A stretch of 64,000 nt of DNA, from the NCBI GenBank assembly GCA_001701225.1, contig DAAQ01000033.1, positions 1 to 64,000 on the forward strand, written 5' to 3'. The translations under genes were made by a program, and so were the position numbers. Shown one piece after another: positions 35,168-45,800 of the stretch (its first letter is position 1; the number at the start of each line of letters is the position of its first letter). A model generated the notes under the pieces. That model did no database searches. It saw only the letters and a list, made by a program, of their open reading frames with translations, and was not told the DNA's origin. Origin of the DNA: Bacteroidales bacterium H5. Its GTDB lineage: Bacteria; Bacteroidota; Bacteroidia; Bacteroidales; Muribaculaceae.

Positions 35168-37252
35168 ATGAGTACTCCCAAACCAAACGCTCCCGGCCCC
35201 CGGAAAGGCGGCATCAGGTTCAGCATGTACTGGGCCTATGCCATCATCATTGTCTTTCTGCTCGGGATGCTCTATATCGACGACAATTCGCTGACCAAGG
35301 ATGTCAGCTTCACCAAGTTCGAGCAGTATGTCAACTCGGGCGGCGTCGAGAAGATAACAGTCTACACAAACACAAACCGAGCCGAGGCCGTGGTCAGCGA
35401 CTCGCTGGCGCAGAAGATATTTCACGAGAGCCAGTTTCAGCCCGGCAAAGGGATAGTGGCCCACATCGTCACCGACATCCCGTCGGCCGACAAGATGCAG
35501 GACCAGATTGACGTATGGCGCACCGAAGGGAAGTTCAAGGGCGAGGTCAACTACGAGAAATCCTCAGACTATTCGTCGTTCCTCTGGACATTCGGCCCTA
35601 TCATCCTCCTCGTCGCCTTCTGGTTCATAATGATGCGCCGCATGAGCGGCGGTCCCGGCGGAGGTGGCCCCGGAGGTGTCTTCAACGTGGGCAAATCCAA
35701 GGCCAAGGTGTTCGAGAAAGGCGAGAGTACAAACGTCACATTCAAGGATGTTGCCGGACTCCATGAGGCCAAGACCGAGATACGCGAGATTGTCGAGTTT
35801 CTGCGCAATCCCCAGCGTTATACCGAGATAGGCGCCAAGATACCCAAGGGGGCGCTGCTCGTGGGCCCTCCGGGAACAGGTAAGACCCTTCTGGCCAAGG
35901 CTGTCGCAGGCGAGGCCGGAGTACCCTTCTTCTCGATGGCAGGTTCGGATTTTGTCGAGATGTTTGTGGGCGTGGGTGCCTCGCGTGTCCGCGACCTGTT
36001 CCGTCAGGCCCAGGAGAAGGCTCCCTGCATTGTCTTCATCGACGAGATTGACGCCGTGGGCCGTGCTCGCGGCAAGAACCCCAACATGGGGTCGAACGAC
36101 GAGCGCGAGAATACCCTCAACCAGCTCCTTACAGAAATGGACGGATTCGCGACAAACAGCGGTGTCATCGTGCTCGCGGCAACCAACCGTGCCGACATTC
36201 TCGACAAGGCGCTGCTCCGCGCAGGGCGTTTCGACCGTCAGATTCAGGTCGACCTCCCCGAACTGCGCGACCGCATCGAGATATTCAACGTACATCTGCG
36301 CCGCATCAAGCAGGCCGACGATGTGGACGTGGAGGTAATGGCCCGTCAGACCGCCGGATTCTCGGGTGCGGATATAGCCAACGTCTGCAACGAGGCGGCC
36401 CTCATCGCTGCCCGCAACAACAAGAAGGCTGTAGACCGCGACTCGTTCATGAACGCTATAGACCGTATCATCTGCGGCCTTGAACATTCGTCAAAAATAA
36501 TCTCGGCCGAGGAGAAACGCGCCATTGCAATCCACGAGGCCGGACATGCCACCGTGTCGTGGTTCCTTGAATACTCCAACGAGATGGTCAAGGTCTCTAT
36601 CGTGCCCCGCGGCATGGCCCTCGGAGCCGCATGGTATATGCCCGAAGAGAGGCAGATTACCCCCCTCCAGGCCTTGCTCGACCAGATGTGCATGACGCTT
36701 GGCGGACGTGCCGCCGAGGAGATTGTACTCGGTCAGATTTCGACAGGCGCCCTCAACGACCTCGAGAAAGTGACGAAGATGGCATACGCCATCGTAGTCT
36801 ACTACGGCATGAGCGACAAGATACCCAACGTCAGCTATTATGACTCGACAGGACAGGCATACGGATTCTCGAAACCCTATGGCGGCGAACGTGCCACAGC
36901 CATTGACGCCGAGGTCTCGCGCATCATCAACGAGCAGTACGAGCGTGCCAAGGCCATAATCCGCGAGCACGCCGATGGTCACGGCAAGCTGGCCGAGACA
37001 CTGCTGACCAAGGAGGTGATGTACTCCGAAGACCTCAAGGAGATATTCGGCCCGCGCAAATGGCGCTCGCGCACCGAGGAGATAATGCAGCTGCAGGCCG
37101 CCCGCGATGCCGAGCGTGAGAAGCAGCAGAATCCCGACGGAGCTCCCGAGACTCCGGCAGACACTCCGGCCGACGGGGAACCGATAAAGTCAGACGAACC
37201 GGTCCCGCCTTCAACCCCGACTCCTCCCCCCTTCAAGGGGCCTAAGGAATAA
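35168..37252 (+). CDS. ftsH: ATP-dependent zinc metalloprotease FtsH
   Basis: 694 residues. It has TM1 (YWAYAIIIVFLLGMLYI), a periplasmic domain, TM2 (FLWTFGPIILLVAFWFIMM), a Gly-rich linker, the AAA module with Walker A GPPGTGKT, Walker B FIDEIDAVG and second region of homology ending RAGRFDRQ, and the zinc site HEAGH at about 456-460. It degrades membrane and short-lived cytosolic proteins. The C-terminal 50 residues are a Pro-rich tail. A hairpin ends the transcript. Confidence 0.97.
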   Translation: MSTPKPNAPGPRKGGIRFSMYWAYAIIIVFLLGMLYIDDNSLTKDVSFTKFEQYVNSGGVEKITVYTNTNRAEAVVSDSLAQKIFHESQFQPGKGIVAHIVTDIPSADKMQDQIDVWRTEGKFKGEVNYEKSSDYSSFLWTFGPIILLVAFWFIMMRRMSGGPGGGGPGGVFNVGKSKAKVFEKGESTNVTFKDVAGLHEAKTEIREIVEFLRNPQRYTEIGAKIPKGALLVGPPGTGKTLLAKAVAGEAGVPFFSMAGSDFVEMFVGVGASRVRDLFRQAQEKAPCIVFIDEIDAVGRARGKNPNMGSNDERENTLNQLLTEMDGFATNSGVIVLAATNRADILDKALLRAGRFDRQIQVDLPELRDRIEIFNVHLRRIKQADDVDVEVMARQTAGFSGADIANVCNEAALIAARNNKKAVDRDSFMNAIDRIICGLEHSSKIISAEEKRAIAIHEAGHATVSWFLEYSNEMVKVSIVPRGMALGAAWYMPEERQITPLQALLDQMCMTLGGRAAEEIVLGQISTGALNDLEKVTKMAYAIVVYYGMSDKIPNVSYYDSTGQAYGFSKPYGGERATAIDAEVSRIINEQYERAKAIIREHADGHGKLAETLLTKEVMYSEDLKEIFGPRKWRSRTEEIMQLQAARDAEREKQQNPDGAPETPADTPADGEPIKSDEPVPPSTPTPPPFKGPKE

Positions 37253-37255
37253 GAC

Positions 37256-37296
37256 AATTCCCTCATCAGCCACAAGGCCGGTGAGGGAATTTCTTT
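37256..37296. terminator. Terminator between convergent ftsH and MATE genes
   Basis: Arms aattccctca (37256-37265) and tgagggaatt (37282-37291) pair perfectly, with an inner GCC-ACAA-GGC hairpin. On the plus strand TCTTTA follows; on the minus strand the arm is followed by gtcttatt. It overlaps the MATE stop region and may work in both directions. Confidence 0.75.
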
Positions 37297-38599
37297 ATCG
37301 TTCGAACCTGCGGTCTAAGATTCGCTTCATCTGCGCTGCAAGTCCGGCTCCACGCGCGAGCAGATAGGCAAGGAAGGCGGTCCAGAGTGTCGGATTGCCC
37401 GAGGGCCCGAGATATATGATTGCAAAGAATATCACGGCAGCCGCAAAAGTCGTGACAAGCATCCTCCGTGTGGCGGTAAGGCCGATAAAGAATCCGTCAA
37501 ACAGAAACGCAGCGGCAGACACCATAGGTATCAGCACCAGGAAATGACGCATCCCCAGGACTCCATCACGCACTCCCTCCACATCCGTCAGAAGCCCTAC
37601 AATGGCAGGGGACAGGAACCAGTAGACCAGCGTGAACCCTCCGGCCACAATAACGCTCCACCAAGCCAACGCCCGGACTGCCCGCAGCAAAGAGAGACGG
37701 TCAGACGCTCCGGCGCTATGTCCGCACAGTGCCTCGCCGCTGTATGCGAGGCCATCCATGAAATATGAGAACATCACGAAAAACTGCATCATCACGGCAT
37801 TGACAGCAAGCGTAAGCGCACCCAGTCTCGCGCCATAAGCGGTAACTGCGAGAGTGACAAGCATTATGCAACTCGACCGCAGAAACAGATCCACACTCAC
37901 GTTGAAGAACTTGCGCAATCGGCCACCATGCCACAGGGCATCCCACCCGCACCATAGAGGCATCCCCTTGGCAAAGCGTATCACAACAACCACCGCAATC
38001 ACAAGTCCCGTCCAGTTGGCCGTCAGTGTCCCGTAAGCCACACCCTCGAATCCGAGCCCGAGGCCAAACACGGCTACAAGACTGCAGATGACGTTGATGA
38101 TATTCACTGAGATTGACACCACCATAGGCCATACGGTGTTCTGCATACCGATGAACCACCCGTTAAGTGTCAATGTCACAAGCAGTGCCGGAGCGCCCCA
38201 TATACAGATTGAGAAATACCGTGCCGCAAGCGGCGAAACCGTTCCGTCTGCGCCGATGACAGCGAGCAGCAGCCGCGACAGAGGCCACTGCACTGCAACG
38301 ATGAGGAGACCTGCAACCAACGCGAGCGCCACACCGCGTGAGAACACACAGCTCACGCCCTTGCTGTCTGACGCTCCGTAAGCCTCGGCAGTGAGTCCCG
38401 TAGTGCCCATGCGCAGAAATCCGAACACCCAGAACACGACATTCAGCATCATCCCTCCGGCGGCTATTGCAGCAAGAAAGGCCTCCGACCCCAGATGACC
38501 TGTCACAGCCGTATCGCACAATCCCAGAAGCGGCACAGTGATATTGCTCGCCACAGCAGGCACAGCTAATCCCGCAATCTTCCTGTTAATCTCATTCAT
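37295..38599 (-). CDS. MATE family efflux transporter (DinF-like)
   Basis: 434 residues with 12 hydrophobic segments in two halves of the MATE fold. Typical text includes NITVPLLGLCDTAVTGHLGS in TM1 and RMGTTGLTAEAYGA. It is an antiporter exporting drugs or metabolites; substrate unknown. The ATG at 38599 follows the -7 box (38604-38611) by only four bases, so the mRNA may be leaderless. Confidence 0.9.
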   Translation of the reverse strand: MNEINRKIAGLAVPAVASNITVPLLGLCDTAVTGHLGSEAFLAAIAAGGMMLNVVFWVFGFLRMGTTGLTAEAYGASDSKGVSCVFSRGVALALVAGLLIVAVQWPLSRLLLAVIGADGTVSPLAARYFSICIWGAPALLVTLTLNGWFIGMQNTVWPMVVSISVNIINVICSLVAVFGLGLGFEGVAYGTLTANWTGLVIAVVVVIRFAKGMPLWCGWDALWHGGRLRKFFNVSVDLFLRSSCIMLVTLAVTAYGARLGALTLAVNAVMMQFFVMFSYFMDGLAYSGEALCGHSAGASDRLSLLRAVRALAWWSVIVAGGFTLVYWFLSPAIVGLLTDVEGVRDGVLGMRHFLVLIPMVSAAAFLFDGFFIGLTATRRMLVTTFAAAVIFFAIIYLGPSGNPTLWTAFLAYLLARGAGLAAQMKRILDRRFER

Positions 38600-38603
38600 G
38601 CCG

Positions 38604-38611
38604 CAAAATTA
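38604..38611 (-). promoter_or_regulatory. -7 box (TAATTTTG) touching the MATE start codon
   Basis: TAATTTTG on the minus strand, then cggc, then ATG. It sits directly beside the mutB terminator, so the intergenic space is used very compactly. Confidence 0.55.
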
Positions 38612-38614
38612 CAC

Positions 38615-38650
38615 AAAAAAGCCGTGCGGAGGGTGTCTGCACGGCTTTTT
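38615..38650 (-). terminator. Intrinsic terminator after mutB
   Basis: Stem aaaaagccgtgc / gcacggcttttt (38616-38627 with 38639-38650), loop of 11 nt. On the minus strand a run of six T follows the stem. It lies 20 bp past the mutB stop. Confidence 0.85.
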
Positions 38651-38669
38651 ATGTTGATGTCGATGAGGA

Positions 38670-40802
38670 TTATTCCTCGCCGAGGAGTTCGAGTATCTTG
38701 ATTGCGGCTACAGGGATGCGGGTGCCGGGGCCGAAGATAGCGGCAACACCTGCCTTGTAGAGGAAATCGTAGTCCTGCGCGGGGATGACACCACCGGCGA
38801 TGACCATGATGTCCTCGCGGCCCAGTTTCTTGAGCTCCTCGATTACCTGCGGCACAAGGGTCTTGTGACCTGCGGCAAGCGAGCTTACGCCCATCACATG
38901 CACGTCGTTCTCGACGGCCATACGGGCAGCCTCGGCGGGAGTCTGGAAGAGCGGGCCCATGTCGACGTCAAATCCGCAGTCGGCATAGCCTGTTGCGACA
39001 ACCTTGGCGCCACGGTCGTGACCATCCTGGCCCATCTTGGCTATCATGATGCGGGGCTGACGGCCTTCGCGTTTGGCAAACTCCTCGCACATCTGCTGTG
39101 CCTTGATGAAGTCGGGATCCTGTTTGGTTTCTGATGAGTACACGCCTGAAATTGTTCTGATTACTGCCTTGTAACGTCCTACTACCTCTTCGCAAGCGTC
39201 CGAAATCTCGCCCAGTGTGGCGCGGAGACCTGCGGCCTTGACAGCGAGGTCGAGCAGATTGCCCTTCTTGGTGCGCACGCACTCGGTGATGTCGGCGAGG
39301 GCCTTCCTGACAGCCTCCTCGTCGCGATGCTCGCGCAGGTCCACGAGACGTGCCACCTGGTCCTTGCGTACCTCGGTGTTGTCAATCTCGAGGATGTCGA
39401 TGGGATCCTCGTGCTCGAGACGGTATTTGTTGATACCGACGATGGTCTGACGGCCCGAGTCGATACGGGCCTGGGTACGGGCCGAAGCCTCCTCGATGCG
39501 CATCTTGGGCAGACCGCTCTCGATGGCCTTTGCCATACCGCCGAGCTTCTCGATTTCCTGGATGTGCTCCCATGCCTTGTGGGCAATCTCGTTGGTGAGG
39601 GCCTCGACATAGTATGAGCCGCCCCACGGATCGACCTGCTTGGTCACCATGGTCTCCTCCTGGATATAAATCTGGGTGTTGCGGGCGATACGTGCCGAGA
39701 AATCGGTGGGGAGGGCGATGGCCTCGTCGAGCGCGTTGGTGTGCAGCGACTGAGTGTGGCCGAGGGCGGCGCCCATGGCCTCGATGCAGGTACGGCCAAC
39801 GTTGTTGAAGGGATCCTGCTCGGTGAGCGACCATCCCGAGGTCTGCGAGTGTGTACGCAGGGCAAGCGACTTGGGATTCTTGGGATTGAACTGCTTGACA
39901 ATCTTAGCCCAAAGCAGACGGGCTGCCCTCATCTTGGCTACCTCCATGAAATAGTTCATGCCGATGGCCCAGAAGAACGACAGGCGCGGTGCGAATGCGT
40001 CGATGTCTATGCCGGCGTTGATGCCCGCACGCAGATACTCAAGACCGTCGGCCAGGGTGTATGCAAGCTCGATGTCGGCTGTGGCACCGGCCTCCTGCAT
40101 GTGGTATCCCGAAATGGAGATCGAGTTGAACTTGGGCATGTTCTGCGAGGTGTACTCGAAGATGTCGGCGATGATGCGCATCGAGAACTCCGGGGGATAG
40201 ATATAGGTGTTGCGCACCATGAACTCCTTGAGGATGTCGTTCTGGATGGTTCCGGCCATCTCCTCGAGTTTTGCACCCTGCTCAAGACCTGCGTTGATAT
40301 AGAAGGCGAGTACGGGAAGCACGGCGCCGTTCATGGTCATCGACACAGACATCTTGTTCAGGGGTATACCTTCGAAAAGCACCTTCATATCCTCTATCGA
40401 GCAGATAGACACACCTGCCTTGCCGACGTCACCGACCACACGCTCGTGGTCTGCGTCATAGCCACGGTGTGTGGCAAGGTCGAAAGCCACCGAGAGGCCC
40501 TTCTGACCCGATGCGAGGTTGCGGCGGTAGAAGGCGTTGGACTCTGCGGCAGTCGAGAATCCCGCATACTGGCGGATGGTCCAGGGGCGCAGGGGATACA
40601 TGGCGCTGTACGGGCCACGCAGGAAGGGGGGGATACCTGAGACATACTCGAGATGCTCAAGGCCCTCGAGGTCTTCTTTAGTGTATATGGGCTTGACGGG
40701 GATAAGCTCGGGAGTGAGCCATTCTTCGCCCTTTGCCTCGGGAGCATGAGCCTCGCCGAAGGCGTCCTTTATGATGTCAATATCCTTGAAATTGGGTTTC
40801 AT
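38670..40802 (-). CDS. mutB: Methylmalonyl-CoA mutase large (alpha) subunit
   Basis: 710 residues: it interconverts succinyl-CoA and methylmalonyl-CoA with adenosylcobalamin, the route to propionate in Bacteroidales. The TIM-barrel substrate domain (about 40-560) is followed by the cobalamin-binding domain with DGHDRGAKVV (the DxHxxG motif). The His in that motif ligates cobalt. It is co-transcribed after mutA, and the pair lies directly downstream of the riboswitch locus on the same strand. Confidence 0.97.
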   Translation of the reverse strand: MKPNFKDIDIIKDAFGEAHAPEAKGEEWLTPELIPVKPIYTKEDLEGLEHLEYVSGIPPFLRGPYSAMYPLRPWTIRQYAGFSTAAESNAFYRRNLASGQKGLSVAFDLATHRGYDADHERVVGDVGKAGVSICSIEDMKVLFEGIPLNKMSVSMTMNGAVLPVLAFYINAGLEQGAKLEEMAGTIQNDILKEFMVRNTYIYPPEFSMRIIADIFEYTSQNMPKFNSISISGYHMQEAGATADIELAYTLADGLEYLRAGINAGIDIDAFAPRLSFFWAIGMNYFMEVAKMRAARLLWAKIVKQFNPKNPKSLALRTHSQTSGWSLTEQDPFNNVGRTCIEAMGAALGHTQSLHTNALDEAIALPTDFSARIARNTQIYIQEETMVTKQVDPWGGSYYVEALTNEIAHKAWEHIQEIEKLGGMAKAIESGLPKMRIEEASARTQARIDSGRQTIVGINKYRLEHEDPIDILEIDNTEVRKDQVARLVDLREHRDEEAVRKALADITECVRTKKGNLLDLAVKAAGLRATLGEISDACEEVVGRYKAVIRTISGVYSSETKQDPDFIKAQQMCEEFAKREGRQPRIMIAKMGQDGHDRGAKVVATGYADCGFDVDMGPLFQTPAEAARMAVENDVHVMGVSSLAAGHKTLVPQVIEELKKLGREDIMVIAGGVIPAQDYDFLYKAGVAAIFGPGTRIPVAAIKILELLGEE

Positions 40803-40837
40803 AGCTATCTTTTTCTATGTGGGGTATGAAGAATGGA

Positions 40838-42703
40838 TTACTTCTTGAGCAGACGGTCGTTGAACGCCTTGAGTGTGTCGAGCACATTGCAGCGCACATG
40901 AACGAACTCGTTTATGCCGATGGCCTTAAGGTCGTCCATGCATGCGGGAGCACCTGCTACCACGAACTCGGCCCTGCCGTCGAGATACTTGAAGGCAGCG
41001 GGAGCAAGCCCGGCATACTCGTCATCGCTCGAGCAGAGCACGACGATGTCGGCACCCTTGGCGAGAGCTGCATCCACACCCTCCTCGACAGTCTTGAAGC
41101 CGAGGTTATCGATAATCTCGTATCCGGCGCAGCCGAAGAAGTTTGTCGAGAACTGGGCGCGAGCCAGGCGCATGGCCAGATTGCCGATGGTGAGCATGAA
41201 CACCTTGGGACGGTTGGTGGCAGCCTCGGTGGCGAGACGCAGAGCCTCGAAATCGGAGGCGGCACGCTTTGAGGGGAGTCCGGCGGGATTCTCCTCGCAG
41301 GCGCTGTCGGTGTGGTGGCATCCGCAGGGGAGCGAGCCGTTAAGGGTCACGATCTTCTCGGCGGCAATCTCGTTGACATTGGGATACTGGTTCGTGCCGA
41401 GCAGAATCTCCTTGCGGCGAGCCACGTCGGTGTGACGCTTCTCCGAGCTCTCGCGCACGGTCTTGGCAACCTCGCCGTCGTTGCAGCAGGCGAGGAAACC
41501 ACCCTTCTCTTCGGTGTCGAGGAAGAGCTTCCAAGCCTCCTTTGCCAGCGATACAGTCAATGTCTCCACATAGTATGAGCCACCTGCGGGGTCTACGACC
41601 TTGTCGAGATGGCTCTCTTCCTTGAGCAGATGCTGCTGGTTGCGTGCAATACGCTCAGAGAACTCGTCGGGAGTCTTGTAAGGCACATCAAACGGGGTTA
41701 CCGTAATCGAGTCGACACCGGCGAGAGCGGCCGACATGGCCTCGGTCTGCGAACGCAGCAGGTTGACATGTGCGTCATACAGTGTCTGGTTGTAGCGCGA
41801 TGTGGCGGCGTGGGCGTTCATCTTGCAGGCATCTTTGTCAGCGCCATACTGTGCCACAATCTGTGCCCACATCATGCGTGCGGCACGGAACTTGGCCAGC
41901 TCCATGAAGAAATTGCTCGACACACCCATATTGAACCTGATGCGTGCGGCAGCCTCGTCGGCCTTGACACCTGCCTCGGTGAGCAGTGTCATCCACGAAG
42001 CACCCCAGGCCAGGGCATAGCCCAGCTCCTGGAATATATATGCACCGGCGTTGGCCAGCATCACAGAGTCGACGGCGAGCACCTTGAGGCCGGGCAGTGT
42101 TTTGGCGGCGGCGATGAGGGCCACAGCCATTGCCGATACATTCGCGGGCTCCATGGCCACACCCTTGCGCAGAGGCTTCTTGAAGGGATTGAAATCCACA
42201 GAGCCGCGCAGCTCGTTCTCGACACCCTGCTCCTTGGCATAGGCGGCAAGAGACTCGACGAGAGGAAGGGCCTTCTTGAGGCAGCATCCGAAATTCACCT
42301 CAATCTTCTTGAGGTCGATGCCATCGAGCATCACACGGAGAGTCTCAACGGTGGGTTCGGAGATGTGGAATCCGAGCGATGTCACGCCCTTGGACACGGC
42401 GTCAAGAGCAGCCTTATTGGCCTCGGCTGCATCAGCAGCCTCAATCTCCTGGCGTATCAGCCAGTCGTTGTCGGTGCGTGTGCCGCGCAGATAGGGATAT
42501 TCGCCCGGCAGTGAATTTGTGGTTGCGAGGTCGGCAATATCCTCCGAGCGGTACATAGGCTGGAGATTAAACCCCTCGTTGGTGCGCCATACGAGCTTTT
42601 TGTCGAAGGGCGCGCCTTTCAGGTCAGCTTCTACCTTTGCTTTCCACTCGGCGGTGGTCACAGGCGGAAACTGCTCAAATAACTTTTCTCTTTTTTCTGC
42701 CAT
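40838..42703 (-). CDS. mutA: Methylmalonyl-CoA mutase small (beta) subunit
   Basis: 621 residues, homologous to MutB but without the DxHxxG cobalamin motif (the aligned stretch reads GNLAMRLARAQFSTNFFGCAG), as expected for the structural beta subunit. It begins with the acidic MAEKREKLFEQFPPVTTAEW. Stable heterodimer partner of MutB. Own promoter at 42754-42761. Confidence 0.95.
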   Translation of the reverse strand: MAEKREKLFEQFPPVTTAEWKAKVEADLKGAPFDKKLVWRTNEGFNLQPMYRSEDIADLATTNSLPGEYPYLRGTRTDNDWLIRQEIEAADAAEANKAALDAVSKGVTSLGFHISEPTVETLRVMLDGIDLKKIEVNFGCCLKKALPLVESLAAYAKEQGVENELRGSVDFNPFKKPLRKGVAMEPANVSAMAVALIAAAKTLPGLKVLAVDSVMLANAGAYIFQELGYALAWGASWMTLLTEAGVKADEAAARIRFNMGVSSNFFMELAKFRAARMMWAQIVAQYGADKDACKMNAHAATSRYNQTLYDAHVNLLRSQTEAMSAALAGVDSITVTPFDVPYKTPDEFSERIARNQQHLLKEESHLDKVVDPAGGSYYVETLTVSLAKEAWKLFLDTEEKGGFLACCNDGEVAKTVRESSEKRHTDVARRKEILLGTNQYPNVNEIAAEKIVTLNGSLPCGCHHTDSACEENPAGLPSKRAASDFEALRLATEAATNRPKVFMLTIGNLAMRLARAQFSTNFFGCAGYEIIDNLGFKTVEEGVDAALAKGADIVVLCSSDDEYAGLAPAAFKYLDGRAEFVVAGAPACMDDLKAIGINEFVHVRCNVLDTLKAFNDRLLKK

Positions 42704-42753
42704 GATTTATGGTAATTAGATCAATTCAGAAGTTGTAGTTCTCATTCAATCTG

Positions 42754-42761
42754 CAAAGATA
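42754..42761 (-). promoter_or_regulatory. -7 box (TATCTTTG) for mutA-mutB
   Basis: TATCTTTG on the minus strand, 50 bp before the mutA ATG. It lies after the terminator at 42810-42842, so mutAB need not be co-transcribed with the riboswitch genes. Confidence 0.55.
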
Positions 42762-42800
42762 AGGTTATTTTCGGGAATTAAAGAAATTTTTCCGTAAAAA

Positions 42801-42842
42801 AACCAAAATAGTGTCGGTCTGTACCAATTCACAGCCGACACT
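42801..42842 (-). terminator. Terminator after the CobN-like gene
   Basis: On the minus strand, agtgtcggctgt pairs with acagaccgacact through one mismatch around an 8-nt loop, followed by ATTTTGGTTTTTTTT. It lies 17 bp after the stop of the CobN-like gene and closes the riboswitch operon. Confidence 0.75.
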
Positions 42843-42858
42843 ATGACAGGAAAAAGAT

Positions 42859-45800
42859 TTAACGGGTGCGCGACTCCCTGCGGCGGCGTGCTATGACAAG
42901 TATGGCGCAGAGGAGTCCGGCCACGGCGATGGCTATGGCCGCGGTGAGGGGTGAGAAACGAGTCTCAGACCTCTCGTCGCGCTCCTTGGCGAGTGTCATG
43001 GCACCGTCTCCGGCAGAGACAGCCGCTGCAATGTCACGCTCATAACCACGGGCCTCGGCGTCGGGAAGATTCCCGGCTATGTAGCGCTGCAGCTTTGTGT
43101 TGGCGCAGACGAACTCGGTGCAAGGTGCGCCGTGGTCGGCGGTGACGCGGGCGTGCAGGGCCGCTGTCTCCGATAGCTGTTCGGACGTCGGGTGCCAGAA
43201 CCCCTTGCGTGCGCTCTCGAGCATTGTGGCGGTCATCTCCTGAAGCGCCGCGGGATTCACGCGGTCAAAATATTCGGCCACCCCGAGCCCGTGGATGTCC
43301 CGCACATAGACATCGAACATCTCGTCATATATGTCGGGGGGCAGCACCGAGGGGCGCATCACATTCCAGCCGAATATGTTGCGGGCTATCTCGCCGAACA
43401 TCTGGGCGGTGGTGGCGTCACCCTTCATGCGTTCGCGTATGAATGCCGGATTCAGCAGCGTGGCCCTTGTCTCGACCGCCACCGCCCTGTCGCCCTGCTG
43501 CATACGGGGCATAGAGGGATTACGGTAGTCGGCCATCAGCAGCTCGGGCTCGCTCCCGTCGATAGACGAGGTGAGCATGGAGAGCCCTCCGGCAAACTCA
43601 TACACATGGTCGAGGCTTATTGGGCCCCAGGTGTTGCTCTGACGCGGCTGCACTATCACGGCTGTACCCGACACAGCGGCGCGCATCGCCTCGGGGCTGA
43701 CAGAGCCCCACGACAATGTGTCGCCATATAGTGCGCACATGTTGTTGACATACCCCTCGGCAAGCTCGGCACGATCATCCCACGACCCCGAGTTCTCGGT
43801 ATATGAGAGCATACCCGTGGAGTATCCCGAGTTTACGGGGCCGAAGACCCTCATCACCGAGAGGCGGCGCGCATCCTTGGGAGATGTACCCGCCTCGACC
43901 ATGGCTTTCTCCTGGCCGAGTGTACCCTCGGCGACATAGTTCGGATAGAGGTCATCTTTAGCTGAGGCTGCAAGGCGCACGGCCTCGGTGATGAGCAGCA
44001 GACGTGAGGCGGCTATGTCGCGCAACTGGCCCGACACCTGAACCATGACGTCGACACGCGGACGCCCCAACTGTGACGAGGGGGTGAGCTTAAGGTCTAT
44101 CACCCTACCCTGGCCGTCGCGCACAGGCTCGACGCCGAGCATCCTCAGCGCCTGGGCTATCGTCGCACCCTTGGTCGAGATGAATTCGCCCGCCCAGAGG
44201 GTATAGCTGACCTTACGCGGATAGCCGCCGTGTGCAGCTACGTAATCCTCGAGCGTACGGTCGGCCAGACGCGCCCCATCCTCCCATGCCTTAGGGCCCG
44301 GAGTTGCCTCGGCGTTGATGCTGTACATGTTTCGCCCGGTAGGAAGCACCTCGGGGTTGAGCACAGGGTCTCCGCCGGGAGCGGGACGCACGGGACGCCC
44401 CGAGAGGGCCCCGACCATGGCATCAAGCTCCCGCTTGGGTGACTCACTCAGCATGTCGCGCGTGCGGAGCACATCGGCATCATCCATAGCCATCACCTTG
44501 CGGCGTGCCGCGGGGAGATAACGGTGAGATACAAAGCTGTTGTCATGAAGCTGCGCGTCGGTGATTCGTCCGGCATCGCGATCGTGCCGTGCCGCATCAT
44601 ACGCAATCCTGTCGGCACAGATGGCGGTGAGGGTCGTGACCATGTCCGACTGAGAATATGGCTGTCCCATGACATAATAAGCGCCGGTAATCTTCTCGTC
44701 GGACAGCTCCTCGACAAAACCGTCGAGCGTGCGCAGCTCGTCGGCTGTATAGCATCCTGAGGGGATGGAGTCGAGGCGCAGGTCCTTGTGGAGTCCCATA
44801 GAGATTATCTGACTCTTGAGCGCAGGAGTATTCTGAGCCGGGTCATTGATGGCCGCATGTATTCTGTCGAGCAGCGAGGCATATTTCTGCCTCATGCCCG
44901 ACTCGACAAACGGAGGGGTGAGGTGTGTGACAAGCACGGCATGGCTACGACGCTTGGCGATTACGGCCTCCCCGACGTTGGAGGTAGTATAAAAATAGAA
45001 ATGCGGGCGATGACCAATGAGCACATCTGCCCAGTCGGCCTGAGACAGGGCGGCATTCTTGCCGGGCGTGAACTCAAGATTACCATGCGTGCCGAAATGT
45101 ATCAGCGCATCGGCATCAAATCCTTTCTGCATATAGAGATAGGCTGCGAGATAGCTGTGAGGCGGAGGCACCTCGGCACCGTGGGCCATCTTGAAATCAT
45201 CGTCGCCGATGGCCGGACGCGGCTGGGGAAAGAGGAGAATGTTACCATATCTGATTGCCGCGACCGCGAGACTGTCGCCACGGGCGAGGAGCGTACCGGG
45301 AGCGGGGCCGTAATGCCTCTCGACCTCTTCATATTTTTCGGGCAGCAGTATCTCCGAGGCCCACTGCCGGTATGTGTCCGTGTCAATCCACACGGGAGAT
45401 GCCTCGTCCATAAAGCGTTGCTGTGCTGCCGAGGCATAGTCACCCATCACGGAACCGCGGACCATAATCTCGCGCCTGAAACCCTCGAGGGTTGCCGGGA
45501 GTCCCGTCACGTCATACCCCTCATCGCGCAGGCGGCACAGGAAATTGTAGAGCGAGGGTATCACCTCCATGCCCGAGGCCAGCAACGCGTCGCGGCCCGG
45601 AGTCTTGAAATACCCTATTGCCACGCGTTTGTCGCGGTTGGGCTTGTCACGCAAAGCCATATATCGTGAGAAATGGCCGACAAAGGCATTTATGCGCTCG
45701 GGGTCGGGACGGTAGAGCATCAACCCCTCGGGTGACGGGTCCTGGGTGGATATGCACAGCGGTGTCATGGCTCCGTCTATCTCGGGCACCACGATGCGGG

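Noticed and set aside
40838..42703. Loss of the cobalamin motif in MutA as a defect
   Set aside because: The beta subunit of heterodimeric methylmalonyl-CoA mutase normally lacks DxHxxG.
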